Shown here: positions 9,326 to 19,077 of the stretch, one piece after another
How the letters are laid out: each line of letters opens with the position of its first letter
How positions within the stretch are numbered: the stretch's first letter is position 1
DNA from: Halocatena halophila
Lineage (GTDB): Archaea; Halobacteriota; Halobacteria; Halobacteriales; Haloarculaceae
Direction of reading: 5' to 3'
Assembly: GCA_027563145.1 (NCBI GenBank)
Contig: CP071307.1
Span: 186,001 to 250,000, forward strand
DNA: 64,000 bases
Program-made: the position numbers and the translations under genes
The notes under the pieces: model-generated
The model's input: the letters and a program-made list of their open reading frames with translations, nothing else
The model's database searches: none
What the model was told of the DNA's origin: nothing

Positions 9326-9916
9326 ATGTGTGCGAGACTAGAGCCGATTGAGAAGCCCAAAGGACTCAAAATGCGACTCGTCTACTGGATGATGCGCCGG
9401 AAGCTTGGGCGTGTGATGACTCCGTTGAAAGTCGTGTTTGCACGCGTGCCTGGGTTGGTGGGATGTAATCGGAAGTTACAGAAATTTCACGAGAATGGGA
9501 TTCAACTCGACGCAGAACTCACGCTCATGGTTGGAACGCTCGTCTCAGAGTGCAATGGATGTGGCTATTGTGTAGATTTCGTGCAGTCAGAAGCAATCCG
9601 AGAGAACCTCGGGATGGAGAAGTTCAATGCGGTTTCGACGTATCAGACGAATCCTCATTTCACTGGGGCAGAACGCGCAGCCCTGGCATATGCTGAAGAA
9701 ACCACACGCCATAAGAACGTCTCAGAGGACACGTTCGAAGAGCTTCGCATCCATTTTTCCGATCGAGAAATTGTCGAACTCACGTGGCTGACTGCGTTTC
9801 ATACCTACACCAATCTCATCAATATACCGCTCGAAATCGAGTCAGACGGTCTGTGTGCAATCGCTGCGGACGAGTCCTACGATGAACGAACAACAGCACG
9901 AGCCACTCACGAATAA
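9326..9916 (+). CDS. Carboxymuconolactone decarboxylase / AhpD-like protein
   Basis: This all-helical protein of 196 residues carries the AhpD-type redox centre: E75 followed by C76, C79 and C82 (ECNGCGYC). AhpD-like members reduce peroxides or act in thiol redox chemistry through a CxxC pair, here C79/C82. The usual histidine after the second cysteine is not obvious. The start at 9326 (MCARLEPIE) matches the usual beginning of haloarchaeal homologues; an ATG at 9293 would add eleven residues. The stop is three bases ahead of the DoxX-like gene, so the two form an operon. Confidence 0.75.
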   Translation: MCARLEPIEKPKGLKMRLVYWMMRRKLGRVMTPLKVVFARVPGLVGCNRKLQKFHENGIQLDAELTLMVGTLVSECNGCGYCVDFVQSEAIRENLGMEKFNAVSTYQTNPHFTGAERAALAYAEETTRHKNVSEDTFEELRIHFSDREIVELTWLTAFHTYTNLINIPLEIESDGLCAIAADESYDERTTARATHE

Positions 9917-9919
9917 ATT

Positions 9920-10282
9920 ATGACTCTCACAGTATCAACTGCGTACACTGTTAGTAGTAGTCTGACAATCGTCGCTGTCGGCATTTCGGCGGTAGGATTC
10001 TTTCGCCCCCCTACACCTATCCTCGAATCCATGGCTGAGATAGACGTAGCAGAATCGTGGTTGCCCATTCTTGGAACCGTGAAAGCAGCGGGAGCTTTCG
10101 GATTGCTGATTGGGATGGTCACACCGGTGGGACAGATGGCGACGGCAGCAGCTTTCGGCCTCGTCGTGTACTTTGTTGGTGCCTCAATCGTTCACATACG
10201 CGCTGGCGATTATGCTGTCAGTGGACAGCACGTCTACCTGCTGTTGGCCGTAGGCACACTGGTGTTAGATTTGCTCTCGTGA
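9920..10282 (+). CDS. DoxX-like small membrane protein
   Basis: The protein has 120 residues and four hydrophobic segments. Its central region, WLPILGTVKAAGAFGLLIG, resembles the DoxX_2 group, as do the length and topology. Function in this group is poorly known; relatives occur with thiol or quinone redox enzymes. It is tightly coupled to the AhpD-like gene, with a three-base gap, which supports a joint role in oxidative defence (inference). I see no cofactor motif. Confidence 0.65.
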   Translation: MTLTVSTAYTVSSSLTIVAVGISAVGFFRPPTPILESMAEIDVAESWLPILGTVKAAGAFGLLIGMVTPVGQMATAAAFGLVVYFVGASIVHIRAGDYAVSGQHVYLLLAVGTLVLDLLS

Positions 10283-10403
10283 TTCAGCCCCAGAGTAGGT
10301 GATGTGACTGGCGGGCGGCTCGATTTGTCTGATTGATATTGGCTCTGTGAAGAAGGTGGTCGAAGAGTCGATGATCAGGTAGCGCTCGTATCACCGAACG
10401 GGA

Positions 10404-10680
10404 CCAAAGTTTGCCACAACGGATTCGCTCTCGACGACACTGCTCGAACAGTACGTCGATCGATTGTACAACGACTTTGGCCCCTACGAGGCCCAGGGTG
10501 TTCCGAACCAGGCCTACTGGGCCGGTAACGACCTGATGCAAAATTCAGCAGTGATACCGATCGCCGAACAACTCGATAAAACGGGGAAAAACAGCATTTC
10601 CTCGAGGCCGTTCGGGGTCAGCTGGAGACCTTCTTCGGTGTGAATACGAACGAGATGAATACTCACAAACCGATCAGAGA
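10404..10680 (+). pseudogene. Frameshifted fragment of a GH81 endo-1,3-beta-glucanase-like gene
   Basis: Read in one frame, 10404-10586 encodes a stretch containing LEQYVDRLYNDF and GVPNQAYWAGNDLMQNSAV. After a run of five A at 10587-10591 the similarity continues in another frame as KQHFLEAVRGQLETFFGV. Joined, the reading resembles the part of GH81 beta-1,3-glucanases around the (Y)AGK/AIAEQLG segment of the C-terminal catalytic region. Both ends are missing. The fragment directly precedes a TrmB regulator of the type that controls sugar genes, so the whole glucanase probably once stood here. The family assignment rests on remembered family patterns, not a search. Confidence 0.55.
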
Positions 10681-10695
10681 GTATAGCAACAGACG

Positions 10696-11757
10696 ATGAC
10701 TTCGAATGGCCGTCCCCATGACGATCTTCGAGAGAAACTCGGTGTATTCGGTCTTACAGACGGTGAGATCGACGCGTATTTTGCCTTGCTGTCGCGCGGA
10801 GAAGCGACAACACGTGTTATATCGGAAGATGCCGACGTCACACAACAGGCGGTCTACAAAATCGTTGAGCGACTCGAACATCGTGGATTGGTTCGGGTAA
10901 ACGATCATGCTTCTCCCACAACGACCCGTGCCCTCCCACCGAAAGAGGCGATTGCCAACCTCACGGACCAACTGGAGTCGATACAACCGTCACTTGATGC
11001 GCTTTACACTCGAACGGAACCCCAGGCACCCGATATCAGGATGATCAAATCCAGAGAGACCGCGGTGAAGGGGCTTCGGCGAGCTATTGCACGCGCACAG
11101 CAGGAAGCACTGGTTGCAGTTCCTGAGCGTGTTGTTTCCGACATCGAATCGGAACTGAAAGCAGCCGTCGATCGAGACGTATTCGTCGTTTTACTCGTCG
11201 GAGAAATGGACTCCGTGGATGAACGGACCGAACGATATGTTGGTCTTGCGGATGTGGTACGCTGTAGAACCGGGTCGCTGCAGTTCATGTACGCCATCGA
11301 CTTCCATTCGACGATGATGGGCAGCACCGATATCTTTAGTGGCGTCCACACCGACGAAAGTGTTGTTTCAGTCACTGAAACAGAGACCAACATCACTGGT
11401 CTGGTTGTTGCTACCTTCTTCGGAGTATACTGGCCCGTCTCAACAGAGGTGTTCGTCACTGATCCATATTCACTCCCGAAAACCTTCGAGTGGTTTCGAA
11501 GCGCAACTCTCCACGCGGCGCTGTATGATTCGCTTGGATCTGACCTTTGCGCCGTTGTTGAAACCACCGATGGGACGGAGCTATCGGGCCCAGTAACGGA
11601 AATTTGCCAGGCATTCGTTGAACCGGCGACGAACGATTTCACCGTCGAAAACAACCTCTCCCTGCAGATTGATAACAATGAAGTCAGAATTGGTGGTCCT
11701 GGCTCGTTTATTGAGGAGTACGAAGCAGAACGGATTACGCTTCGATTGAACGATTGA
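10696..11757 (+). CDS. TrmB family transcriptional regulator
   Basis: The 353-residue protein has an N-terminal winged helix (about residues 10-80; LTDGEIDAYFALLSRGEATT then VTQQAVYKIVERLEHRGLV). A linker helix follows, then the C-terminal TrmB effector domain (from about 110 to the end), which binds sugars in characterised members. TrmB proteins control sugar uptake and degradation in archaea. The upstream neighbour is the broken GH81 glucanase fragment, whose last frame runs into this start codon. The regulator may have lost its local target or may act elsewhere. Length and domain order are normal. Confidence 0.85.
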   Translation: MTSNGRPHDDLREKLGVFGLTDGEIDAYFALLSRGEATTRVISEDADVTQQAVYKIVERLEHRGLVRVNDHASPTTTRALPPKEAIANLTDQLESIQPSLDALYTRTEPQAPDIRMIKSRETAVKGLRRAIARAQQEALVAVPERVVSDIESELKAAVDRDVFVVLLVGEMDSVDERTERYVGLADVVRCRTGSLQFMYAIDFHSTMMGSTDIFSGVHTDESVVSVTETETNITGLVVATFFGVYWPVSTEVFVTDPYSLPKTFEWFRSATLHAALYDSLGSDLCAVVETTDGTELSGPVTEICQAFVEPATNDFTVENNLSLQIDNNEVRIGGPGSFIEEYEAERITLRLND

Positions 11758-11869
11758 GGCATGCGTAGGAAAGGCGATGGAATCGCTTTTACCGGTCGTA
11801 CTAGTGACTACCGACTGTCAAATAGGTCCAATGATATTAGTATGCGAGAACGATAACCGTATGATTCCA

Positions 11870-12571
11870 CTAGTTGGAGTGGCCGTTCCATTGACAGATG
11901 TACTCCGCGTAGAAACTCTGTTCGTAGGTTGATTCGAGAATCTCGAAGCCGGCCTGTTCGATCATTGATTCGAGTAGAAACCCGTATGTGCTGTATTCTT
12001 CTCGAAAATGGCCGTACAATTCTTCATCAGAAAAGTCAGTAAATTCTTTTTTCTCGTCGAGCCATTGTTCGATGGTTTCATGACTGTCCCGTGGATCGAA
12101 CGAAAAAACGAAATCACGTAATCGGAATATCCCACCCATTGTGAGCGTTTCGCCAATATTTTTGAGTGCCTCAATTTTCCAGAAGTCGGGGAGGTGATGG
12201 AGTGCATCCTTCGAGAAGACGAATGGTACTGGATCTCCCTGGTGATTGTAGCTCAAGAATCCATCATGGACGGTCTCTATGTTTTGTATGCCGTACTTTT
12301 CGATACTTTTATCAACCATCTTTATCATCGTTTCCGAGATGTCGACTGCTACCACCCGATCACAGTGATCTGCAATGGCGATGGGAAGAACTCCTGTTCC
12401 TGTGCCCAGGTCAACGACAGTGTCCTCTTTTGAGAGGCCCATCTCCTCTAAGATCTCAATCTCCGAAGCAGGATCGAATGGCATTTTCTCGTCGAATTGA
12501 GCAACTGCTTCGGTCTCGAAATGTTCTTCGCCAGCATGTTGTTTTTCGTTCAACGTCCATCTAGCAGCCAT
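11870..12571 (-). CDS. Class I SAM-dependent methyltransferase
   Basis: The 233-residue protein has motif I VVDLGTGTGVLP (around 52-63) and an acidic motif II (VVAVDIS). It also has the post-motif segment SKDALHHLPDF seen in ubiquinone/menaquinone-type and small-molecule methyltransferases. It transfers a methyl group from S-adenosylmethionine; the acceptor is unknown. Codon and base use are more AT-rich than most neighbours, and an AT-rich gene desert follows, so recent acquisition is possible. No partner gene suggests the pathway. Confidence 0.8.
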   Translation of the reverse strand: MAARWTLNEKQHAGEEHFETEAVAQFDEKMPFDPASEIEILEEMGLSKEDTVVDLGTGTGVLPIAIADHCDRVVAVDISETMIKMVDKSIEKYGIQNIETVHDGFLSYNHQGDPVPFVFSKDALHHLPDFWKIEALKNIGETLTMGGIFRLRDFVFSFDPRDSHETIEQWLDEKKEFTDFSDEELYGHFREEYSTYGFLLESMIEQAGFEILESTYEQSFYAEYICQWNGHSN

Positions 12572-14358
12572 ACATTCACTATTACTTCTTTATTGATAGC
12601 TATGTGCCCTATGTGGGGGGTATTTTCATAAATTATTCTAGGGATCCAGGATAGGTTGTGCCAATTTGAGTGGGACTCACTGCGGACGAACAGTAGGCAC
12701 GGAAGCATGCTTTCTCCATTTGAAAATAAACTAATAGTACGTCCCATTGCAATCTCTCTCGTCGAAGATATCATAGTAGGAAATGGAGTAGTGCTTCCTA
12801 CAAATTCTTGGTCACTAGTTGTCGAGCCGGACCCTCCATTCTGGATCGTGTTTACGAAACACTGGAGCAAGATCGTCTAACCGATCTTGCTATTCTCCTT
12901 GCTCAGTCGGTAATACTTTTCGTTGTCTTCGATGTGACCGACCGTCACGAGATTCCACGTTCGAATACCTCAATCTGTTCGTCGAAGGTTTCCGTGTGGG
13001 CGCCCGGTCACGTTGGCACGTGCTCTGGAATCTTTCCAGTCATTTGTGGCAGCTGATGAAAAAGGAACGTTATTGAGCTCTAGTTATGAAACTCCAAAAC
13101 ATATAATATATTTATAATAATGAGTTTTCTAATACTAATTATAGTGGATAGTATCATTAGATATTATATGGATTATTCAAAGAACCGATGATATATGTGC
13201 AATTCAATGCGGTTATAACTATCCACTTTAGTTATGACTTGTCATCATATCATATGTAATATTTAATACCAACCACCAGACTTTTCACATTTACTGATGT
13301 AGATGGTATTGAGGGAGGGCGAAACTCTCGCATACCCACCTCCCTCTCGATTTTAGGTCACTATCCCAGATGCATCATGATTCAGAATCTTTCTAGTTAT
13401 TCATTGGACACATATGTATCCGATCACGGAAACTGAGAAATTTTTCTGGATGTACTTCAAAACGCCTGAGTAAGCACCCGTCGTCGAGCGTAGTTTACCG
13501 AGCCTTACATAGTGAGACATCCATTTGGACTGCTCTTCCCCCATAGAAGAAATATGAATACATATATTCAAAGTCAAGCTGCACCTTTAAAATTTCTGGC
13601 TGATACTCGCGATACTCCAGAAAAATATGGCTAACATATTCGTTATCCTATTCAGATCAATTTTTGATATAAAAATTTTTTACTAACTATACACCCAATA
13701 TACAAAGTCAAATAAGTAGTTATTTATCGTTAATAATTCATCGAAAATCCACTCATATGTCACTCAGATCAAAATATGCCAACAAATTCGTGATGGTCCC
13801 AGCCAATGCGGATTTGCTGACTCCAAACTGTGAAACGTGAGCTGTACGTCAGTGAAGGATCTGAGATTCTCACGACAGGGTCATGTGGTCTTCCGATGGA
13901 GATTAGGTCTACGAAATATGGAGATTCGCAGGGTCATCCTCGCGTTGGACGGTGCCCTACGTTTTGGGCTGTGTCCGTACTGACCATCCTCGGACAGCAG
14001 TTTCTTGAACTTGTTCAATGTTCGTTTACCAATGGTCAGCGCATCATTTTGTCTACGTTATCGTTCAGTTCTCACTCGAGTCACTTGATGTACTAGAACT
14101 TATAAACATCTTCTGACTACTAATCAGAGCTGAAGGCTCTGACGATCGAAGTTCCCTCTGCCTGGACCTTCGGTGATTGTTGAAGCAGGCTTTCCGCTTA
14201 CACCCAGCTAATCGGAAGTATAGGAAGCAAATCATCGAAAAGGTGTACTGTGACCACAGTCCCTATTGCTCCATAGTACTATCATTACCAAATATATGAT
14301 TATGAATATTATCACATGTCATTAGATAACTTTATAATCTGCCCACATATTTGGCGAA
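12572..14358. other. 1.8-kb AT-rich gene desert with decayed coding traces
   Basis: No intact gene is supported. On the minus strand near 12910-12960, GHIEDNEKYYRLSKEN reads like a winged-helix protein fragment but is interrupted by stops. The stretch 13080-13800 is extremely AT-rich. Two simple stem-loops stand out. The first pairs GAGGGAGG (13311-13318) with CCTCCCTC (13339-13346). The second pairs TCAGAGC (14124-14130) with GCTCTGA (14136-14142). The latter sits in a segment (13830-14230) that may be the worn end of an insertion sequence, but no transposase could be read. Confidence 0.45.
14331..14338 (+). promoter_or_regulatory. TATA box of the halolysin gene
   Basis: TTTATAAT is centred 25 bp ahead of the ATG at 14359. 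This is the distance at which archaeal transcription would start on the start codon itself, giving a leaderless mRNA. Confidence 0.6.
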
Positions 14359-15960
14359 ATGGGTATGCGAGATAGCAACTCTCAGACACGACGATCGTTC
14401 TTACAACTACTCGGAATCAGCGGACTCGTAGGCCTCTCTGGGGTAACTTCGGCAACTCCGGGACGTGCCCCGGGTCCAAAAGAGGATGAGATTCTAGTGG
14501 GTGTCTCAGCGGGTACTGCAGACGCAGGCAGCATGGAATCCCACGTTGATCAGCACGTTCCCGGCAAGGCAGAGGTCGTTCACAAAAACGAGGACCTCCG
14601 GTATGTCGCCGTGAAATTCCCGGGCAACGAGAAAGCTCGTGAAAACTTCATCGACGCCATCACGAAACGGGACGGAATCAAATATGCCGAAAAGAATTCG
14701 ACCCATTCCGTGTCGCTTACCCCGAGTGACGGTCGGTTCAACGAACAGTACGCGCCCCAGCAGGTGAATGCACCGGCTGCATGGGACACCACACTCGGCT
14801 CTACGGACGTGACCATCGCGGTCATCGATACCGGCGTCGATTACACCCACACAGACCTCGAATCGCAATTCGCTTCGAACAAAGGGAGGGATTTTGCCGA
14901 CGATGATAGCGACCCGATGCCAGTGGGATCGAATGAATCCCACGGAACTCACGTCGCGGGTATCGCTTCCGGTACGACCGATAACGGCACGGGCATAGCT
15001 GGCATCTCCAACTCAAGAATCATCTCTGGACGCGTCCTGGGGGCTGATGGATATGGGTCAACCGCAGACATCGCCGATGGTATCAAATGGGCTACCGACC
15101 AGGGTGCGGACATCATCAACATGTCTCTCGGTGGGGGGAGCTCCAATTCTACCATGAAAAACGCCGTTTCATACGCTGTCAATAACGGCGCACTCCCGAT
15201 CTGTGCGAATGGCAACGCTGGTAGCAGCAGTGTAGACTATCCTGCAGCGTACAGCGAATGCGTTGCTGTCGCTGCGAGTCGAGAGGGAGATGAATTCGTC
15301 GATTCCTGGAGAGATACAACAGGAGGCTCGAACTACGGCCCAAAAACCGACGTCATCGCACCAGGTGAACGGGTCCTTTCATCAGTTCCTGGTAACGATT
15401 ATGCATCGTATTCGGGAACCTCGATGGCGTGTCCGGCTGCATCGGGAGTCGCTGCGCTCGGAGTCGCTGCGGATCCGGATCTCACCGTCTCCGAACTCCG
15501 AAATCGCCTGAAAACCACAGCCGTCGACATCGGCGAACCCAGTGAAAAACAGGGCTCAGGCCGTGTCGATGCGAAAAATATCGTCGACGCTGCTGATGGT
15601 GGCGGCGGTGGTGGCGACGATGACGACGGTGGTGACGGCGGATCCACTAGCGAGACGGTCAGTGGTTCGCTCTCGAGCTGGTATGATTCTGCTTCATACT
15701 CCTGGGACTGGCAATACAGCTCTCCGAGCGAACTCTCGATCGAACTGGACGGTCCTTCGAGCGCCGACTTCGACCTCTATGTCAACGAAGGAACTACCAC
15801 GGCTCCGTCTCCATCCAGTTCCGATTACTCCTCAAGGAGTCCAAACAGCCAGGAGGCGATCACGATCTCTACACCAGACACCTCAACTGCACTCCAGGTC
15901 ACGGTCGATTCCTACAGTGGATCGGGAAGTTTCGACCTGACGATCACCGAGTCCAGCTAA
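14359..15960 (+). CDS. Halolysin-like secreted subtilisin protease (S8) with PPC domain
   Basis: This is a 533-residue secreted serine protease. A Tat signal (QTRRSFLQLLG, 9-19) is followed by an I9-type propeptide (about 40-120) and the subtilase domain (about 130-410). The triad is Asp157 (AVIDTGVD), His195 (SHGTHVAG) and Ser355 (GTSMACP), with the oxyanion Asn286 in GNAG. A Gly/Asp linker (413-428) leads to a C-terminal prepeptidase-type beta domain (about 430-533). The Tat export, acidic surface and C-terminal extension match haloarchaeal halolysins, which degrade extracellular protein. A second possible start, ATG 14365, is two codons in. The promoter predicts a leaderless transcript. 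Confidence 0.93.
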   Translation: MGMRDSNSQTRRSFLQLLGISGLVGLSGVTSATPGRAPGPKEDEILVGVSAGTADAGSMESHVDQHVPGKAEVVHKNEDLRYVAVKFPGNEKARENFIDAITKRDGIKYAEKNSTHSVSLTPSDGRFNEQYAPQQVNAPAAWDTTLGSTDVTIAVIDTGVDYTHTDLESQFASNKGRDFADDDSDPMPVGSNESHGTHVAGIASGTTDNGTGIAGISNSRIISGRVLGADGYGSTADIADGIKWATDQGADIINMSLGGGSSNSTMKNAVSYAVNNGALPICANGNAGSSSVDYPAAYSECVAVAASREGDEFVDSWRDTTGGSNYGPKTDVIAPGERVLSSVPGNDYASYSGTSMACPAASGVAALGVAADPDLTVSELRNRLKTTAVDIGEPSEKQGSGRVDAKNIVDAADGGGGGGDDDDGGDGGSTSETVSGSLSSWYDSASYSWDWQYSSPSELSIELDGPSSADFDLYVNEGTTTAPSPSSSDYSSRSPNSQEAITISTPDTSTALQVTVDSYSGSGSFDLTITESS

Positions 15961-17058
15961 TACCGCCAGGCTGCTTTCTATTTTTTAGCGGCTGAATAAC
16001 ACTGGGCAGCGCAGGGCTTGCTTTCACACCGGTTGTATCGTTCGTATCATCCCACTCCTGTTCATCCCGTGTGTTTTTCGAATCCTCAACGCAGACGTAA
16101 TCCGAGAGCGATACCGTGTAGAGACGGGAAAAGATCGTCCAGATTGAACAGTTACATCCAACAGCAATGGAATCGATGCCCCAGCTACGGATAGTAATGA
16201 TGAGCCACCATAGCGACCGATCAAAAATTTCTCTTGGCGTGTGTGGATCGCTGGATACACGGATCCATCGTATCGACCCCGCAACGAAGCGCAACTAAAC
16301 TGCTCTCTCCCGTTGTTTTGGATCTTGAAGCGAAACTCAAGTGATCGAAGCGAGACAATCAGTACGCTATCGGAGCTGTAGTTCTCCCCAGGAACCGGTC
16401 GTTCCCTCCCGTTTGTCTTTCTGTAATCGTAACCGTTTACCAATTACAGACACTATTATTGCTATGAGGTACCAATTGCCAATGAAACACCACATTTGTC
16501 TCTCGTACTGGTACGTACGTAAACTTATTGGCAATCCTGGAACGTGAGAGACGCCGGACTACTGCTGTTCATCCCAATCGTAGAAAGACATACTATCATG
16601 GAGACAGTCTCATCAAGAAAACTGCTACTACCTCTTGGTTGGGGCTATCTATAGAGTGTAGTCTATCCAGTGGCTACGGTGAAACGGAGCAGGTCAGCCA
16701 GTGAACGCTGCTGTTTATCAGACCTGATCAAAGAACTAAGTATATAGTAATATTATAAATAATGGGAAACTAGTCATCGAGCGAGGCAGTAGCGTCAATC
16801 AGTACCGAATTTCTTTGTGGTCTGCTTTCTCCTTCGAAGGCTCCCTCATGGGTGGCAAGGAGGTATACTCCATTACTCCAGTAGTACTACCGCACTACAC
16901 CACACCAGCAGTTACAGAATTGCGCATGAGAGTGATTGCTTGGAGGTCAAATTGATAAAATCCTCACCACTAGTGTGAATCAGAAACCTATGACAAATGT
17001 ACGGATGTAATGATTACCACAGCGTGTGACTCTCTCGATGGGGACCCACGTTCTGCAC
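15961..17058. other. 1.1-kb stretch without a supported gene
   Basis: Two overlapping minus-strand frames (15944-16294 and 16024-16443) have partly protein-like composition, for example a segment VCVEDSKNTRDEQEWDDTN. Neither is intact nor recognisable. They could be one decayed gene broken by a frameshift. The rest (16450-17058) is AT-rich and empty. Confidence 0.4.
15981..15986 (+). terminator. T-tract terminator after the halolysin gene
   Basis: A run of six T, within a pyrimidine-rich stretch, begins 20 bp after the stop codon. Such oligo-T tracts are the usual intrinsic termination signal in archaea; no strong hairpin precedes it. Confidence 0.4.
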
Positions 17059-17820
17059 CTACTCGGTCAGGAAAGGCGCTAGGCCAGTACGCATGAAGGT
17101 TAGATCGGCACCCAGGAGGAAAAACCGAAACCCGAAATCAACCCGTTCGGTTTGAACTGCTGGCGTTCGACCAGCAATGCCAGGATATACGTCGTTGTTC
17201 TGTGCAGCGTCGAACGCTCGCTGGACAGCTGCCGTTACCTCTGGGTGATCCTTTTCACCTGGATGACCAAGGGCAGCCGAAAGATCATTTTCTCCGATAA
17301 ACGCAACATCGATCCCATCGACAGCAAGGATCTCGTCGGCACGGTTGATTGCTGATGGTGTTTCTAGCTGAATAGTAATGAGCGTCTCCTCGTTTGCGGT
17401 GGTTACGTAGTCATCGAACCGTTCTCCGTATGCGTTTGCCCGAACGGTACCGGCAACACCACGCTTGCCTGTTGGTGGGAAAGAAGATACCTGGACGATA
17501 GATGCCGCGTCTGTTGGTGTTTCGACATTGGGTACGATAATCCCCTGTGCACCGGCGTCCAGAGCGTGTTTCGCACTGCCTGAGATAGCAGCTTCGACGG
17601 AGGGGAGCCGCACCAGTGGTGTCGCGTCTGGTGTTACTGCTCGAATGAGTGACTCAACACGCTCGGGTGAGTGGGGGGCATGTTCGGTATCGATACCGAT
17701 CCAGTCGATTGCTGTCTGCGAGAGGACTTCGGCTACACGCTCACTTCCAGAAAGGAGCCACGATCCGACGACTGTCTCTCCCTGTTTGAGTTTCCGTATG
17801 GTGTGGTTCGTTATCGACAT
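17059..17820 (-). CDS. HpcH/HpaI family aldolase
   Basis: The 253-residue class II (metal-dependent) aldolase has the family blocks IDWIGIDTEHAPHS, LVRLPSVE, DAGAQGIIVPNVET, KRGVAGTVRA, ITIQLETPSAI and VAFIGENDLS. The acidic residues of LETPSA and GENDLS are the expected metal site. Such enzymes split 2-keto-3-deoxy sugar acids or related hydroxy-keto acids into pyruvate and an aldehyde. One branch acts on 2-keto-3-deoxy-L-rhamnonate, which is suggestive given the rhamnose genes 40 kb away, but the link is only an inference. ATG 17820 is chosen because the 16 residues upstream of it are hydrophobic and not part of the fold. Confidence 0.85.
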   Translation of the reverse strand: MSITNHTIRKLKQGETVVGSWLLSGSERVAEVLSQTAIDWIGIDTEHAPHSPERVESLIRAVTPDATPLVRLPSVEAAISGSAKHALDAGAQGIIVPNVETPTDAASIVQVSSFPPTGKRGVAGTVRANAYGERFDDYVTTANEETLITIQLETPSAINRADEILAVDGIDVAFIGENDLSAALGHPGEKDHPEVTAAVQRAFDAAQNNDVYPGIAGRTPAVQTERVDFGFRFFLLGADLTFMRTGLAPFLTE

Positions 17821-19077
17821 TATTGATTCCTTGTGGAGGAGAATATAAAGAAAAATAGTTTCCAGCAACAGTTCATACTGCGGGATATTATCACCTGGAT
17901 AAATTATGAGAAATGATTAGATATTCAAACGGTCACAACCTGCAATTAAAATGGAGTCCGTCCCTGCGTGATCATTTGATCAAAAATATGGATATTCATT
18001 CAACATAAATGTCTATAAAACCGATATTCTATTGGTATGGAGAATGATAAAGGATATTTTGGGTTGTTCGTATTTTTGACTGAAATCAATTTCCAGTTCA
18101 ATATCGTTATTGTGGAGCTTTATCTGTTGTGTGATAGCTATTTATACTCGCTTTCTATTTAATTTAAAATAAATTAGAATTATATATTGGGATATCTATA
18201 CCGATTTATCCAGAGCGGAACAATCATTTCACTCAAACTGTGCATCTGAATATCATTCGATGATCGCATCGGTATCTCCTTGTGGCTCTCAGTTTTCCTC
18301 AACGTCCAGAAAGATGGCACATATCAACTCACGAACGCACTTCTCAATGCCGATATTCGTGATCTCACCCCGAGTTGCCAGACCAACAACGACTGGGCCG
18401 CAGTACGCCAGACCGGAATTTATTCATCCAATGATCCGACGAGCACGACCTTGTCGAAAAAGTGAATAGCCGGTTGTAACTGACAAAGGCGGTGAGATAG
18501 TCATTGATGAGAACCCCGATTCGTAGCGAACATTTGAACCGCTCACCGGATCATTCCACTTTTGGGTGTGATCTATCGGAATCGGTTGATACGGTGAATA
18601 GTCAGAGTGCACAGTTCGTGGATACGGACACTCCAATCGCACGTGAATGGATCGAACACGTCTTCACATCAGTGCGGGTTAACTCCATCCGAGTCGGCGA
18701 ACATGTGGTGGTATCAGTACGATCTGCCCACGAAACCAACAAAGTGACTTACAACCCTCTGTGTCAGTTCTTCAAATGGAGACGAATTCTCTGTTAGGTG
18801 TTGTCCATGAGAACAAATGGTGAAAATATGTATAATATATTTAGAAAATATTATTTAATGGTGTTATACATACTAGATAGAACCCAGCGAGAACTGGAGA
18901 TACAGCACACGATCACTGGATATAGTGCGACAGCACGACACAGTCGATTCTGATGGAGTGGCGTCGACTCTGGTCACTCGCGGGTGAATCCGATCGTACA
19001 CCGTAACGGTGTCGGAGCAGATCGGATACAGACAGTAACGACTCAGATCAGCGCGCGATGACAGACATACACAACAC
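17821..19077. other. 1.25-kb AT-rich stretch with coding traces only
   Basis: The first 400 bp are almost pure A/T-rich spacer. Plus-strand frames at 18280-18465 (YQLTNALLNADIRDL) and 18504-18797 (SESVDTVNSQSAQFVDTD) have haloarchaeal-like composition, but they lie in different frames, lack a start context and match nothing I know. They may be remains of one gene. Confidence 0.4.

Noticed and set aside
12550..12870. 106-residue minus-strand frame overlapping the methyltransferase start
   Set aside because: It has no family resemblance, an ordinary composition and clashes with the promoter of a convincing gene.
13830..14230. Possible insertion-sequence end (stem-loop and IS605-like look)
   Set aside because: I could not read any transposase or TnpB fragment, and no terminal repeats or target duplication were found.
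16024..16443. 139-residue minus-strand frame
   Set aside because: It is basic, overlaps a second frame of similar quality and matches nothing known. At most it is a decayed gene.
18504..18797. 97-residue plus-strand frame with an acidic patch
   Set aside because: The composition is suggestive, but there is no promoter, no known domain and the front half looks random.
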